This document shows positions 35,225 through 47,989 of a stretch of DNA of 64,000 nt, piece by piece. Below the pieces are notes generated by a model, which worked only from the letters and a program-made list of their open reading frames with translations, had not been told where the DNA came from and searched no databases. This DNA is from Sipunculus nudus (taxonomy: Eukaryota; Annelida; Sipuncula; Golfingiida; Sipunculidae): positions 16,000,164 to 16,064,163 of the forward strand of contig CM049315.1 in assembly GCA_026874595.1 (NCBI GenBank), written 5' to 3'. The first letter of the stretch is position 1; every line of letters starts with the position of its first letter. The position numbers and the translations under genes were made by a program.

Positions 35225-35280
35225 ATGAAGATGAACAACTTCTCCCATATCTCGGAGCTCATTTTCTGTCTGTACAAAAG
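35225..35280 (-). CDS. TMEM131: TMEM131-family protein, exon 2
   Basis: The exon is 56 nt: two bases completing Ala44, then 18 codons beginning FVQTENELRDMG. The acceptor is CTCTTTCAG (to 35281) and the donor GTAAGT (from 35224). The FVQ-S/T-E motif just after the signal peptide is what the mature N-terminus of TMEM131 proteins looks like, and I recognise it from family knowledge. The exon ends in phase 0, matching exon 3. Only about ten bases separate the exon end from the terminus of an interspersed repeat (ending near 35214), so the splice donor sits almost directly against a transposon. Confidence 0.8.
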
Positions 35281-38200
35281 CTGAAAGAGGAAAGAAAAGA
35301 CCATAATTAACTAGAAATTTCTGGCATCAGCGATAATTTTGTGTAGGCCATCATCCTCTGATGCATTTATCTACTGACTTGCCACATTGGTGGCACCACA
35401 TGTCTTGTACTATCACATATATACAACCAAACAAGAGGCTGTGACCCATATTTATGTACATGTATAATTCTAAATGTAAAATTTCAGTTCTATGTCTCCT
35501 ATGTCATTCACCAACAGGGGATAAACTGTACAAAACGGAGAAATGACCTCTGTACAAGAAAGCTGTCCTAGATCTTTGAGCATGCAAAACTCAACGAAAC
35601 CCTCCACTCACTCTAAGAGGTATCTAGTTTTTTTTGTGTGATCTTTGACTAAATATGGAGAAGCTCATGGTTCCTACAGTTAAGGTCATGACCCTCCCTG
35701 TTAAGATCATGACCCTTCCTATTTAAGGTCATGATCATGGTATCAACTTAAATCATCAACTCCATGGTATCAACTTCATCCTCAGTCTCATGTCTAATAA
35801 TTTGCACAATATCAAATCTACAGTACATTACCACTAGTCACTGTTGTTAAATAGGAGTGATAAGGAGATAAAATGCACAAAAATGGAAAATGGATTGTAG
35901 ATGGTGCCAAAATTTTCTTAAAAAGATAGCACTATCAAATATAGATCTGCAATCACTGATTTTAAGAACCAACCATTCACACTTTTTTAGATGTCCAATC
36001 TTTCGTGTAATATTCACCAAATTCAAGGACATCTCTCTCACATTGAAAAGGTAATGAACTGATTTTAAATAATTTCATCTCCTCTGCCCAATGTCAATAT
36101 ACATGAAATATATATTATCAAAAAGATTTGTCACATTATGGGGTCAAATAAATACATTAATTCCTTCAGGGTTTTGATTTACTTATATTATAAGTGTTTT
36201 ACAGGTACCAGCAGGTGAATTATTTAAGAAAATCCCGCTTTGATGGATTTACTGCTGAAAGCAAACTTAAAGCTATTTTATTAAAAGCAATTATTTTTAT
36301 GATGGCTTGATCACCATTGTCTACTATAGTTCAGAGGGTCAGGGTGATTGCACCAGCTTAGCAAATTGAAATCAGTTATGCTTAAACACAGCAAATCTTT
36401 GATTTTTTTCATTGCCGATGGTTCAAATTGAACCCAAAGTACTAGATATAAAACTATCAGTTTTTTTTTTTTTTTTGCACATTGATGTGAATTAATTCAC
36501 TCCTCATCCAGTGCTGCTCAGGATAAGCTCAAATATACATGAATATGTTGTTACAGATTATATTAAATATTTAGGCAGAGCACTGATACAGGTCAATATG
36601 AGCCTGTTGTGTTATAACAAGATCATTATCACTGGTAAACTGAGCCGTCACAGCCTGTACCGCCACAAGATCACTAGATACACAAAACCATCTGGCTCAT
36701 AAACCTGGCCGATTTTTATCCAACATTAATCAAAACAGATGATTGGGTAAAATGTTAGGATTTCATTATGGGAAGAATATGATATACCAATACTTTGGAT
36801 GGTTTCGTATTCACAAGCTCAATTTCAAATTTTCACAATATCCCCTTGATCAGTGTTTAGAAAGAGTTCAACTCTGACCATCTCACCACTCTGGGACATG
36901 AACTGATTATATCAATTTTGACCATCTCACCACACCTAGGCCTACAACAATACTTTATATCAGTGTGTGGATTATTTCATCCCCAAATAAGATAATTTGC
37001 ATGTGATTTCCATATGCAAAACTCAATATATTTTGTCAAGGTCAATCCAACCTTTTTCTGTCAAGGTCAAACCTCTATCAATACACCATGAAAGGGGTAG
37101 GCAAGCTGCTACATATACTCTATTGTCATGGTCGACTTACCGAGCCACAATAATCCATGCACTGCCTAGTCAAACCAGTACACTTCATCAAGGTTGAGCA
37201 GACTTCTGACAATATACTACCAGTCAAGGCTGACTAAACAAATGCTTCTCTGGGTCAAACAAAGCTGAACCCCCACTGCATCTCAAGGTCACATATATGT
37301 GTGTCGGCACTATCTCCATTGTCCAATCCAAAACCAGACATCATGATCAGCAGAACATAAAAACCCTTCTAGACTGACCCGAATATCAAGTGCAAGGTGT
37401 AACTTAGCGTTTTTTTTTATAAGGAAGTACCTCATTTCTTAAGAAAATGAAGATAATTAATATCCTTTAATGTGGTATTAAAGGACTGACCATAGTACAC
37501 ACATTTTTTCCACACCATATAATCTGGCAGGTTGATGAGAGCAGGTTCATAAAAGATACAAATTGTGCCTTTAATTCATCAGTTTCGACTGAAGAAGTCC
37601 CCAAACGAAGTTAGAGGGTAACTTTTCTCTTGTTAAGGGATAGCTAATATTTGGCTTTACTAATCCCTTGGCCTAGATCTTCATTTTTGTAAAGGCATCC
37701 CATCCCCCTCCATGGTGCTAGTACCAGTAGTAGCAAACATGAAGCAGTACTGCATCTTTATTAACTCCACAGCAAGGCTGCCTAGCTAGCATCTGAATAT
37801 GAATACAGCACTTATTTATCTGCACAAGCCAGCAATGTTGCTGAGCTGTGAATCAATACCCACCCCAGACTAAATCCAAATAAATTGATACAGCCACGAA
37901 TGACACTGAATCATTACATTCTACTTCTCGTAACTGGCTTCATTACTCAATTAGAGCAGGTGGCAGCACTGTTTTTCTTAGCAAATTAAAAGGAACAGTC
38001 TGGTGAATTAATAATAGGAACGATTTATGATCTAGGATAGTGGACCCGAGACTAGAAATCTGGTCCCAATACTACACATTCAAAAGAAATCAGAACTGAA
38101 ACACGATGACACTCAAAGAGTACATACCTCAATCAATGCCTCACGTTTTTATATACATATGTTTTTTAATATCATCTTTTTTGTTACCTGGTTGATTAAT

Positions 38201-38563
38201 TAGTTATCTGTTTGGTTTGTCTGTTAGCAACATTGCTTAAAAAGTATTTAACAGATTTTGAAGAAATTTGTGGAGTGTTAGGGTAACACACCCAGTACAC
38301 AATTAAATTTTGAGGGCAATCTAGATCACCATATGTATATATGGGTTTTTTATTCTTTAACATTGTGAGAGGGTAATTTGTTTATTCCTGGCCAAAGGCA
38401 AAAGTCACTAATATAAGGGCCTGCTTTTGCTCTGACAGGCAGAGCCAACCTGTGATGCAATCACTGAGTTTACAAATTATGACATATGGACTGCATTTGA
38501 TATTCCTGTGCATGTGCAGCACACTAAAATCTATGTGTGGCTTCTAACTACATTCAATTTTGA

Positions 38564-38695
38564 ATTTATACAGATTATCTCAAAACTTAGCAGACTCAAG
38601 ACCCTACTGGTCCTATAGATAGCGTCTAGTTTTGATTTTTATACAGATAACTTAGCAGACTCAAGACCTGACTGGTCCTATAGATAGTGGCTGTT
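38564..38695. repeat. Imperfect tandem duplication, about 70-bp unit
   Basis: The phrase TTTATACAGAT...CTTAGCAGACTCAAGACC, then CTGGTCCTATAGATAG, occurs twice in succession with small indels. Confidence 0.75.
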
Positions 38696-39719
38696 CCTTC
38701 TTAAGGCATGAAAGCACAAAAAGATCACAGTTCATGTATTTACATAAAAAATCATCTATAGCTTCACATAATTTTACTCAAATTCAGCCACAACATTTCT
38801 TGGATATCCCGCAAGTTGACAAACAGACACAGGACAAACAGGCATTGATATTATTAATGCCAGTGGTAGCTTCAAACTGTTGTCATGCAACACGGTTTAC
38901 ATCTCTGTGGATACACAGGTCTCAGATATCCTGATTCTACTCTAGAAATGTTGGGAATAATGCAATATGTGTCCTAATGTAATTTTCCCATGAATTCTGA
39001 GAAATTTGACATTATTTTGCAAAGTCACTATTGCAGCACAATCTTGCAGAAACTATGAGAGTAAAAAGTGAGTGAAATTGCAGTGCCATCTATCATAACT
39101 GGAATGACACTAAACTGATCTTGTAAGGCAAAATAATGAACAGGTTAAATGTTAATAAATGTAATGATTCAATGTGATATCTTAACTATCATACAATTAA
39201 CCATGATTCTTGCGGTTAAACAAGAACTATATGATATCAGGTGTAACTTTTATGTTAATTTACAATCTCTATTGGTTGAAGCATATAACAAACTAAGGAG
39301 ATAAAATGATGAATAAACTGGACAAACAACTGTTTCATTATCACAGTAATTTTATGTACTAACAGGCACTTCCTTTAACATGGCTGCTCTACTTTTACTT
39401 TCAAGCAGAACTTACACTCTGCCATTTTCCAAAATCTTCTTTTTTTCAATATAATTAGAAATGTTAGAAATGGCATCATGGATTTATGAGCACCTACAAC
39501 AAATCTGATTTAGCAAATGAAATTGTAGAAAATAATGTAAACAAATAGCAAGATTACATTTAAAAACATAATTTTAAATGAATTCAAAACTGCAGATTCA
39601 CTGAAGCCCATGGCAGAAACCTCATACAGCTGTAGACCTGCAAATCAGTAAATATTTCTAATATTTAAATAAATGATGGTTCATCAAAATTTTCCACAGG
39701 GACAATTAAGCATTTATAA

Positions 39720-39805
39720 AACAAGGGACCTATGGGTCAGTGCTCAGCTGACGTTAACCTTGAAGGTAACAAGGGACCCATGGTTCACGGCGCTCAGCTG
39801 ATCGT
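39720..39805 (+). repeat. Two left-end signatures of the AT-rich repeat family in tandem
   Basis: ACAAGGGACCTATGGGTCAG followed by GCTCAGCTGA occurs at 39721 and again at 39769 with CGGCGCTCAGCTGA. The same signature occurs at 32567 and, degenerate, at 12601 and 12873. Confidence 0.6.
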
Positions 39806-40774
39806 GATTGGACTATAAATGTTTCTCCACTGTGATACTATATCGAGTCGATAAAGCTTATGAATATCATGGACATGTTGGGCTATTATAAAGGAATGTT
39901 ATGTAATATGTGAGTAAATGATAAATGAAATAACCTGACTGATGGATTAATAGAGTCAAATATAGTGGTTTATTTTTTATTTATTTAGAAGGGGTTGAAA
40001 ATTGTGATATATTTGAGCAAATATGAATGCAATGACAGCAGTAATAAGCAGTAGTAGAATGATGATAAGGCTATTTGTTGAAGGATCTAAAGTGTATGGT
40101 AGTCTGCAAGCTTTCAATTTGACAGATATGATGTTATGATTAACTATGCTGATGAAGTGATTTATGAATTTGTGACTGTATGACACAATATCTCTTTAGT
40201 CTTGACAAGGTACATTATTGTAATGCCCACTATGTCTACATATTACACGATATTGACATAATTTCTGGCATGTACATAGGTACCTATGGACGAATAGTTA
40301 TACAAAATATTAAAGTATGAATATATCTGATTCATCTTGTTCTTGCTTACTGAGGCTGACTTTGGGATGGGGTTTGGAGAAGGGAAAAGTGAGGGAAGCA
40401 CGAAGGTGGATGTAGAAATATTCTATTGTAATGTTTTTCATTTATATAAGAATATGAAAAGCTAAGAGGAAAGGGGCCCTCCTACTTGGCTATAGTAAAG
40501 TTCTAAATACATGATTGCAAACTAATACTCTGACAAGACTGTAATGAAGAAAAACAGTAAAAGTTTTGAGATACTGTGATGCATATGAAAATTTACAGAT
40601 GGACAGGCAAGTGGACAGAATGGACTAATACCTTTATTTCACTTTCAAGGGAATAATGCATTTAAGTTTATATATAATCCTATTTTTTTTAGGCATATCC
40701 ACTTTTTCCATTAAGAAGTTTTTATCTGAATAATTTTTATTTACAGGTTTTATAAATTTTTAATAAAAAAAACC

Positions 40775-40908
40775 CTGAAATTATAAGTTAAAATATTAGA
40801 AATGTTGCAAAAGTTGCAATCATTATATATACAGAGTAAAAAACTGAAACTATAAGTTAAAATATTAGAATTGTTGCAAAAGTTGCAATCATCATATATC
40901 CAGAGTGT
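40775..40908. repeat. 69-bp tandem duplication
   Basis: The unit beginning CTGAAATTATAAGTTAAAAT at 40775 recurs at 40844, with only a few mismatches. Confidence 0.85.
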
Positions 40909-41460
40909 AGCTCATATTGGGTCATATTATGCATACACATATATTTTATTATTTTTAAATCATAAATGTTTAAACTGAATTTAAAAGAAAATAATGCCAC
41001 AACATGGCATCTACAAGAATATTCCTTGAATCACTTTTAAAAAGTTTTGCACATTGGAGTTTTCAGATTATGCTTAATTTTATTCACCAAAATAAAATAA
41101 AAGATTCAGTAAATTTGATAAAATAAAACATCTTTTCAAATAAAGTATACACACTGTTGGTTGAATGAGGGACAAATAATATCATTGTGCTAATTACTAT
41201 CCCAGTTTTAATTTATTACTGGAATTAATAGTCAATTTCACACCTGGTGAAGTTTTTACTCTTCTGAAGTAAGGAATTACTTATCTCATGAACATCCACA
41301 CTTTCATAGCAATACACCACTTTGTGGACACAATTAAATGGACACTTTAATCATTGTAACCCTGGTGGTACAATACAAAATCTAAAATGTAGCATAGCCT
41401 AGAATAAGAATGAATCAAATACAGAAAATAATAACATTCATCTAGTTTATGCACAATCTT

Positions 41461-42970
41461 GGGGGGGGGGGGGGGGAGTGCAGGGCAGAGGGGAAGCCTG
41501 CTGGTAGTGGCCAAGCTGACCCAAGGCAAGCTGCCTGGGGTGGGTTACATAATGCAAGTGAAGGCTCTACTAATAGGTGGGCCAGATGTAAACAACACTT
41601 GACATGGTGTATGAAAACATGAATAAAAGCTATTCTTTCCAATCAATTTCTTTTAAATTTCAGATTTTAAAAGATTGAATCCTTATGTATATATGCTGTG
41701 AAAATTAAATCAACAGTGCCAAAGTTTAAGGTACTGATTTTTTATTTATGCTAATAACTTGAAAAATTTGCAAAATTCAGATCTAATTTTGGGTAAACAA
41801 TTGAATCTTGATTAAATAAAGTTATATTCCTGAAAAAAAGTCTCTAGGTTCAGCAATTCTCATGTTAGGTGAGTAAATATATTTCCTGATTTTTTAAAAA
41901 ATTGCATTATGTTTTGGCCAATAACTTCAAAATAATACCCAATACTGACCTAATTTTTGGTATGTTCATAGAAAATGTATGAAAGAATGTGAATACTAAA
42001 TACGATCAAAAACAGATCAGTGGTTTTGATATTAGGCAGCCTTGAAGTGTAACAATGGCTTTTTTTATGGAAACGGAGTTTTTTTTCCTTAATATCTCAA
42101 AGGAACGAAGTCCTAATGACCCAATTTTCGGTATGGTAGAAGATTTTGGGGACATCTAAAATTATTCCAACAGCTTGGGGAGCATAGAGATGTGCACTGA
42201 ATGACCTATAGTCATCAAAGTGGACTGCTTGACAATGTAAGGGAATACAACGAGAGCCTCCAAAAAAATTCAATAACTAGCCTAATTTTGCAGCTATTAT
42301 TTTCAAATTTCAGATTTTAACAGATTAAATCCTTATGTATACATGCTGTGAAAATTAAATCCACAGTACTTACAGGAAAATAACGTGCCGTGGCCAAAGT
42401 TGGGCAAAATTTAAGGTACCAATTTTATATTTTTGCCAATATTTAAAAAAATTTAACAAATTTTGATCTAATTTTTGGTATACAATTAAATTTTGATTAA
42501 TTAAAGTTCTATAACTGGAAAAAAGTCCCTACCTTTAACACTTTTGGTCTTAAGTGACCAAATATCTTCCTGATTTTTTTACAAAGTCCATTATGTTTGG
42601 GCCCATAACTTTTTTAAATTATAATACTTACTTAATATCTGGCATGAACATAGGAACTATATAGAGGAATATTTATGGTAAATATGAAGAAAACCAGATG
42701 AGTGGTCTTGATATTAGGCAGTCCTGAAGTGTGAAAATAAGATTTTAATAAAAAAAATTGAGGTTTTTCTTTAATTTCTCAAAGGAACGAAGTCGCAAAG
42801 ACCCAGTTTTCGGCTTGGTAGGAGATCTTGGGGACATCTAACATTATGCTGAATTTTGGATTCCTAGGTCTTACGGTTTCAAAACGTGCCACATCTACGG
42901 ACGGACGGACAGACGACGGACAATGGACCACGACTATAGCTCAGTTGACTTATAGTCAGCTGAGCTAAAA
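41461..42970 (+). repeat. AT-rich interspersed repeat copy
   Basis: It begins with a 16-base poly-G tract and GCCAAGCTG/GCAAGCTGCCTGG text also seen near 33675. It contains two successive partial copies of the AT-rich body (41640-42150 and 42290-42890). It ends in GGACGGACGGACAGACGACGG, CAATGGACCACGAC and the terminal hairpin (42935-42970). Confidence 0.7.
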
Positions 42971-43609
42971 AACCTACTTTGAAAAACAAGACACAGTTCT
43001 GTTCAAACTAAACTTGTAACTAAGTTATTATTAGACTCAACTGAAACACTAAACCACATAGTTCTATCAACAGAAAATGACAATAGTATGTCATACATGT
43101 ATCTGGAGAAAAACTGTCTGACTGTTATGAAAAGCAAAAACTGATAAAAGCCCACAAGTGTTTCTTGGAGAGATATTCCCAGAATTACTTGAAAATCAAT
43201 GATTATAATGTAGTAGTCATTCTTGTTAGGCTTAGGAAATAAGAGTACACTGAATATGACACACAAAGGAAGATTTAATTAATAAATATTCAATATTAAC
43301 AGAAAATGCCAGAAACATTTACATGTCTAGGTGACAAAAGGGTTGAGAGAGCAATCCCTGACACACGACACATGACCTCCAAAGATTACAAGCAGCTCTC
43401 CATGTCACTGAGAGCTAGAGACTTTGTATTATTTTCCTCTGCATTTCTTCTTGCAGGTCTACTTTTATTAAATACTGAAAATCAAGTGTGTTCTTTGCCT
43501 GTAAACACAAACAAGTTACCTATGGATCATGACAGTAAGCTGAGTAGCATGATATTTTGCCTAACATTCACCACAGAAATTTTATCATCTAAAAGCAAAA
43601 ATGAAATTA

Positions 43610-44190
43610 ACTTAGATGTGATCTTGACCTTTGACCTTTTGATACCAAACTTGACAGACTTCTTTCTTAAGTGATGGGTCAAATATGTGAAGACAGAGTG
43701 CATTCATGACTGGTCTATATAGGTTGTCCAAGAGAAGAATTAGATCATACTTAGTTTTCACACTCCTCTGAGAACTTGGAGGAGTATGAGAATATTTTGT
43801 CTATCAAATTTTTTAAGTTTTCATGTTAACAAAAGATGATGAACTACAATTTGCCTGTTTTCGCCTTGTAGAAAAAGGTCAAGGTCACCAGTTTTGACCT
43901 TGTAAAAGGGCATTGTATGCCACATTTGAGGGGAATATTTTCAGTGTTTCAAAATTTATAGGGGTCACATTTATTCTAGATTTCTGAAGATCTGACCATT
44001 TATATCCAGGTCAAGCTCTCCAGTTTTCTAACTCCTCTGAGAATTTGGTAGAAACAATTTTTATTTCAAAGGAAAATATGCTCCAAAAGTAAATGCATTC
44101 ACAAGAAATCCTCGAGACCAAGACTGACAACAACAACAGATGATGGGACTGAAAACAATATATGACTGAAAGTCAGCTGAGCTTAAAACA
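43610..44190 (+). repeat. Divergent member of the hairpin-terminated repeat family
   Basis: The segment contains TGACCTTTGACCT (43625-43637), degenerate TTTTGACCTTGTAAAAG units, and a right end reading GACTGAAAGTCAGCTGAGCTT (about 44163-44184), a variant of the family's terminal hairpin. No (GGAC)n tract is present. Confidence 0.5.
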
Positions 44191-45239
44191 CTGGCCCAAC
44201 ATGAATATGTTTTATCACCAATTGCCATTGTATTCTGGAAGCATACACCTGGGCCTGGTATTCCATTATTAATTCATCATCTTTGGGTTTGCCAGTGTTG
44301 AATTATATTTCAAGCCTGGGAGTGCAACATACACACAATACGTGACCAGCAATAATTTCATTACGAGCTATGGGTGTAACTATCATTTCTCCAGTAAAAA
44401 TTATGCAAATCTGAGATGGTCAACACAAAAAAGGAATTTAAGGGTGAAACATATTTGGTTTTACTTCTGCAGCTGTTCATGTTAGAGACCACTGATATAT
44501 CATTTTGAGATTTCCGGCAAGCATGATCCACAAGAACTACTCCAATATCTACTGAAATGAAAAGACTAATTTTTTAATGAAAGTTTTAATGATTTTTTTT
44601 CCCAGGAAATCAATATCTTTCCCTAGTGTAACAAATAACTGCAGTTATAGATTAATAATTAATAAATTTTCACTTGTATGTCAGGTGTTCGTCCCCATCT
44701 CCCTTGAACACGCCCCCCCCCCCCCCCCCCCTCTTCTGCCAGACAGTGGTAGACATACTAAATCAATAATGTTCATTCCTTGAATATTAAACGAGAGAAA
44801 ATTGGCTAAACAAATATGTGTATCACCAGTGAATGAGTATTCTCATATAAATGATTATCATAATAGAGTAATAGAGTAATACAAGTTACCTGTCCATGTT
44901 ATGACAATGTTTATTACACAAAATTAATCATGTTTATTATACATATTAACTGGGTAATAATGACAACTGCTTAATTTGGCCAGGGCCATCCTGTAAAGAC
45001 AATAAATATTCTCCCTACAGAAGATTACTAACCCTTGCAAATTTTTTTGCTACCTCAGACTTATATTCAGCATTTATATAGATTATATCCTCTGAAATAC
45101 AAGCAGGAAACTACCAATTAACATAACAGCCCAGTCCAGGAACACAAGCTGACTTCGGTCTATTTTATGGGAGCACTGGACATGCTGGTCTACAGCTGTT
45201 TCTGACCTGGAACATAAATCTGGACTGGATTAATGCTGA

Positions 45240-45490
45240 CATACACATCCTGTGATGCCATAATAGTCTTTAACTCCTGCCCCACCCTCCCCCAAGCCCC
45301 ACACAAATTCAACATTTATACAGATCCTGTGATGCCATTATATATGTAGTCTTACAGCCCCCTGCCCCACCCTGCCCAAAACCCAACACATGTGATGCCC
45401 TCATACAGTCTTACTACCCGCTGCCCCATCCTCCCCATCATACGTCTTCAACCCCTGCCCCATCCTCCCCATCATACAGTCTTCAAAATT
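45240..45490. repeat. Degenerate C-rich tandem repeat
   Basis: Repeated phrases TGTGATGCC, CTGCCCCA(CC/TC)CTCCCC and CATACAGTCTT occur four to five times. Non-coding. Confidence 0.7.
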
Positions 45491-46004
45491 TTCCTCAAAA
45501 TATAGGCAAACAGTCAGACCACTGTTAATTTTGTGATAGTACACTCAAGTTCCCTTCCAAGTTACAGATGGTTTGGATACATTTAGGACTGAAAGTGACA
45601 GTGGTAATAGTATTATGGTATGGAAGATTTGGTCTTATCAATGTGGTGCTGTTCTAAGCTAAGATATGACTTTTACAAGTAGGATTCTGGTGAAACATTA
45701 AAGTGCTAATTTAAGGAAAATTTCCTTTCCTTAGCCAATATCCATGGGCTCTAGACACCCAAACATAATTACATGCAATCAAAATCATCAAGCCAGGTTG
45801 CAAAATAACATTGATAGTAAGTACTGCCAAATTTTATAGGTGAGATTATCTCATCCCTTCTGTTTTCTCAAAGATATTTATAAACAAGCAAATTCAAGAA
45901 ATTTGTCCCCCGCCAGTGACACCTGTTGGTGATAAGTGACACTAAAAATGCTGATTCATCATATGAACAATGAAAGATCCTATTGTATTGTTATCTTAAC
46001 AGAC

Positions 46005-46570
46005 AGACACACCAAAGCCAATCCCATCCAAGGTAAGCATGGGAGTAAATCACTGACCCAAATTTGAATGAAATCGGATAATATTTAGGAAATTTATTGC
46101 TCGGAAATGAAAACCTGATGGACAGACAGAGTGACAAACAGACAGACAGAGGGCAGACACTCAAAAACCAATCCCAACCAAGGTAAGCATGAGAGCCATC
46201 ACTGAACCAATTTGAATGAAACTGGATTATATTAAGGAAAGTAATTGCACGGGAAAAAAAACCTGATGGACAGACAGGAAAAGTTACAGACAGACAGATA
46301 AAGGGCAGACACTCCAAAACCAATTCCAACCAAGGTAAGCATGAGGGCAATCAGTGACCCAATTTGAATGAAATAAGATAATATTTAGGAGAAAACCTGT
46401 CGGACCGACAGACAGAGTGACTGACAGACAGACTCCAAAACAAATCCCAACCAAGGTAAGCATGAAATGAAGGCAATATAGGTAAGCATGAGGGCAATCA
46501 GTGACCCAAATTTGAATGAAACAAGATAATATTTAGGAAAGTTATCGCACTGAAACAAAAACCTCATTAC
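46005..46570. repeat. Tandem array of about 150-bp units (CAGACAGA-containing)
   Basis: The phrase CCAACCAAGGTAAGCATGAG recurs at about 46022, 46172, 46327, 46448 and, partially, 46480. Each is followed by GTGACCCAAATTTGAATGAA, an ATATTTAGGAAA block and a run of GACAGACAG. Cys/Leu-rich minus-strand frames here are repeat artefacts. Confidence 0.85.
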
Positions 46571-46849
46571 ATCAAATATGGTGAAAGATATGGTCAAAAT
46601 GATTTGGAGGTTAAGAATCAACGGCAATTAATTTAACTTAGGGGTTGCAATTAATTGCAAAGACTGTTTCATGGATGATTTCACTCCTAATGACATCAGT
46701 ACAGTCCTTTGATCATCATGAGCTGGTACAACAGACAAACTAAAGTTTCAGTGAATCTGTTAATTTTTATCTCATGGAAAATTTTAAACTAAATGCATTA
46801 AAAGCATATATCAAGAGCAACACAAACATGCATTTATAATATGCCCATC

Positions 46850-47300
46850 TTATGTCTTGTGACCTCTAACCTGATTAAACATGCATGTATTTTGTCAACA
46901 AATTAAATTCAGGTGATAACCTGTACTGATTAATATTGTTGAGTTTCATGAACATCCTTAAGATTTTTGTTCAGCCATCACAGTGCCACCAAAGCCTGGT
47001 GACCTCTGACCTCATTAAATATACATGCATTTTGCAGAATCTCACTAAGGCTAGATATTATATTGCCTAATATTTCTTTTGAGTTTCATCAAAATCCATC
47101 ATGTTCCAGATAAGTTACTGCGGCGACACCAAAAAGGAGCCTTGTGACCTCTCATCTCATTAATATGCATTGATTTTGCCTATATTTAAACTCAGGCAAG
47201 ATTATCTATTGGTTAGTAGTTATGGTGAGTTTCATGAAAATCCATCAAAGCCCAGGTAAGTTATCAAGGTGACACTAACAGTTAACAGACAGATTGACAG
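46850..47300. repeat. Tandem array of about 145-bp units
   Basis: Three units share TTGTGACCTCT, a CATTAAATATGCAT-like block, GAGTTTCATGAAAATCCATC and GCCCAGGTAAGTTATC. The array ends in ACAGACAGATTGACAGATAG and GGTATACCACAATAC, a layout related to the preceding array. Confidence 0.8.
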
Positions 47301-47989
47301 ATAGACAGACGGATGTTGGGTATACCACAATACATCCCATCATGGACAGGCATATAAAAGAAACAAAATGTATATATATCAAGGCAAATAAAATGCAGCT
47401 GAACTGTTCAGCTACTGGTGGCATAAACACTCCCATTCCAAGCTTATCTTGTCAAACAAATATTGATACTTTCATAATAATCATTCACAGTAGCTTGGCC
47501 AAAAATCAACATTAACATTTTCCCTGATAACCAGCCATGCACCAAACATGTTTGTTAGTCATTTAGTCTGTTTGAATGTTCACCCACATAAAATTATCAA
47601 AAGCAATTGTTGTATGACAATAATTTAGTTTTTATGACTGACAAGTTTTGAAGTAAAGAACAGTGAAATATTTTAACTGGATTTGACTGAACCAAGACCT
47701 GGCAAAATCTGGTGGTTATCTGGTGGATAAACTTAGAACTAAAGGCCAGGAAGACCACCAGCAGAGATGCTTCAATAACCCTGTCTGGTGCAACTATCAA
47801 ATGTTATATACCTGTCAAGGCCCAGATACCATTCTAGATCAATCGGTAACATATCCACAAGTACAAAAATTCCTGTCCAAAGTAAGGTGTGTAAATATTA
47901 ACACATGACCTATGAGGCAATTACCATAGCAATTCGCTTAAAACTGCTATAACACCAATATGTGCCAGTGTAATAATGTAGTTTTATTA

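Noticed and set aside
43306-43674. 122-codon plus-strand frame
   Set aside because: Its end lies in a repeat (TGACCTTTGACC), it has no recognisable domain or splice context, and its composition is like that of the surrounding intron.
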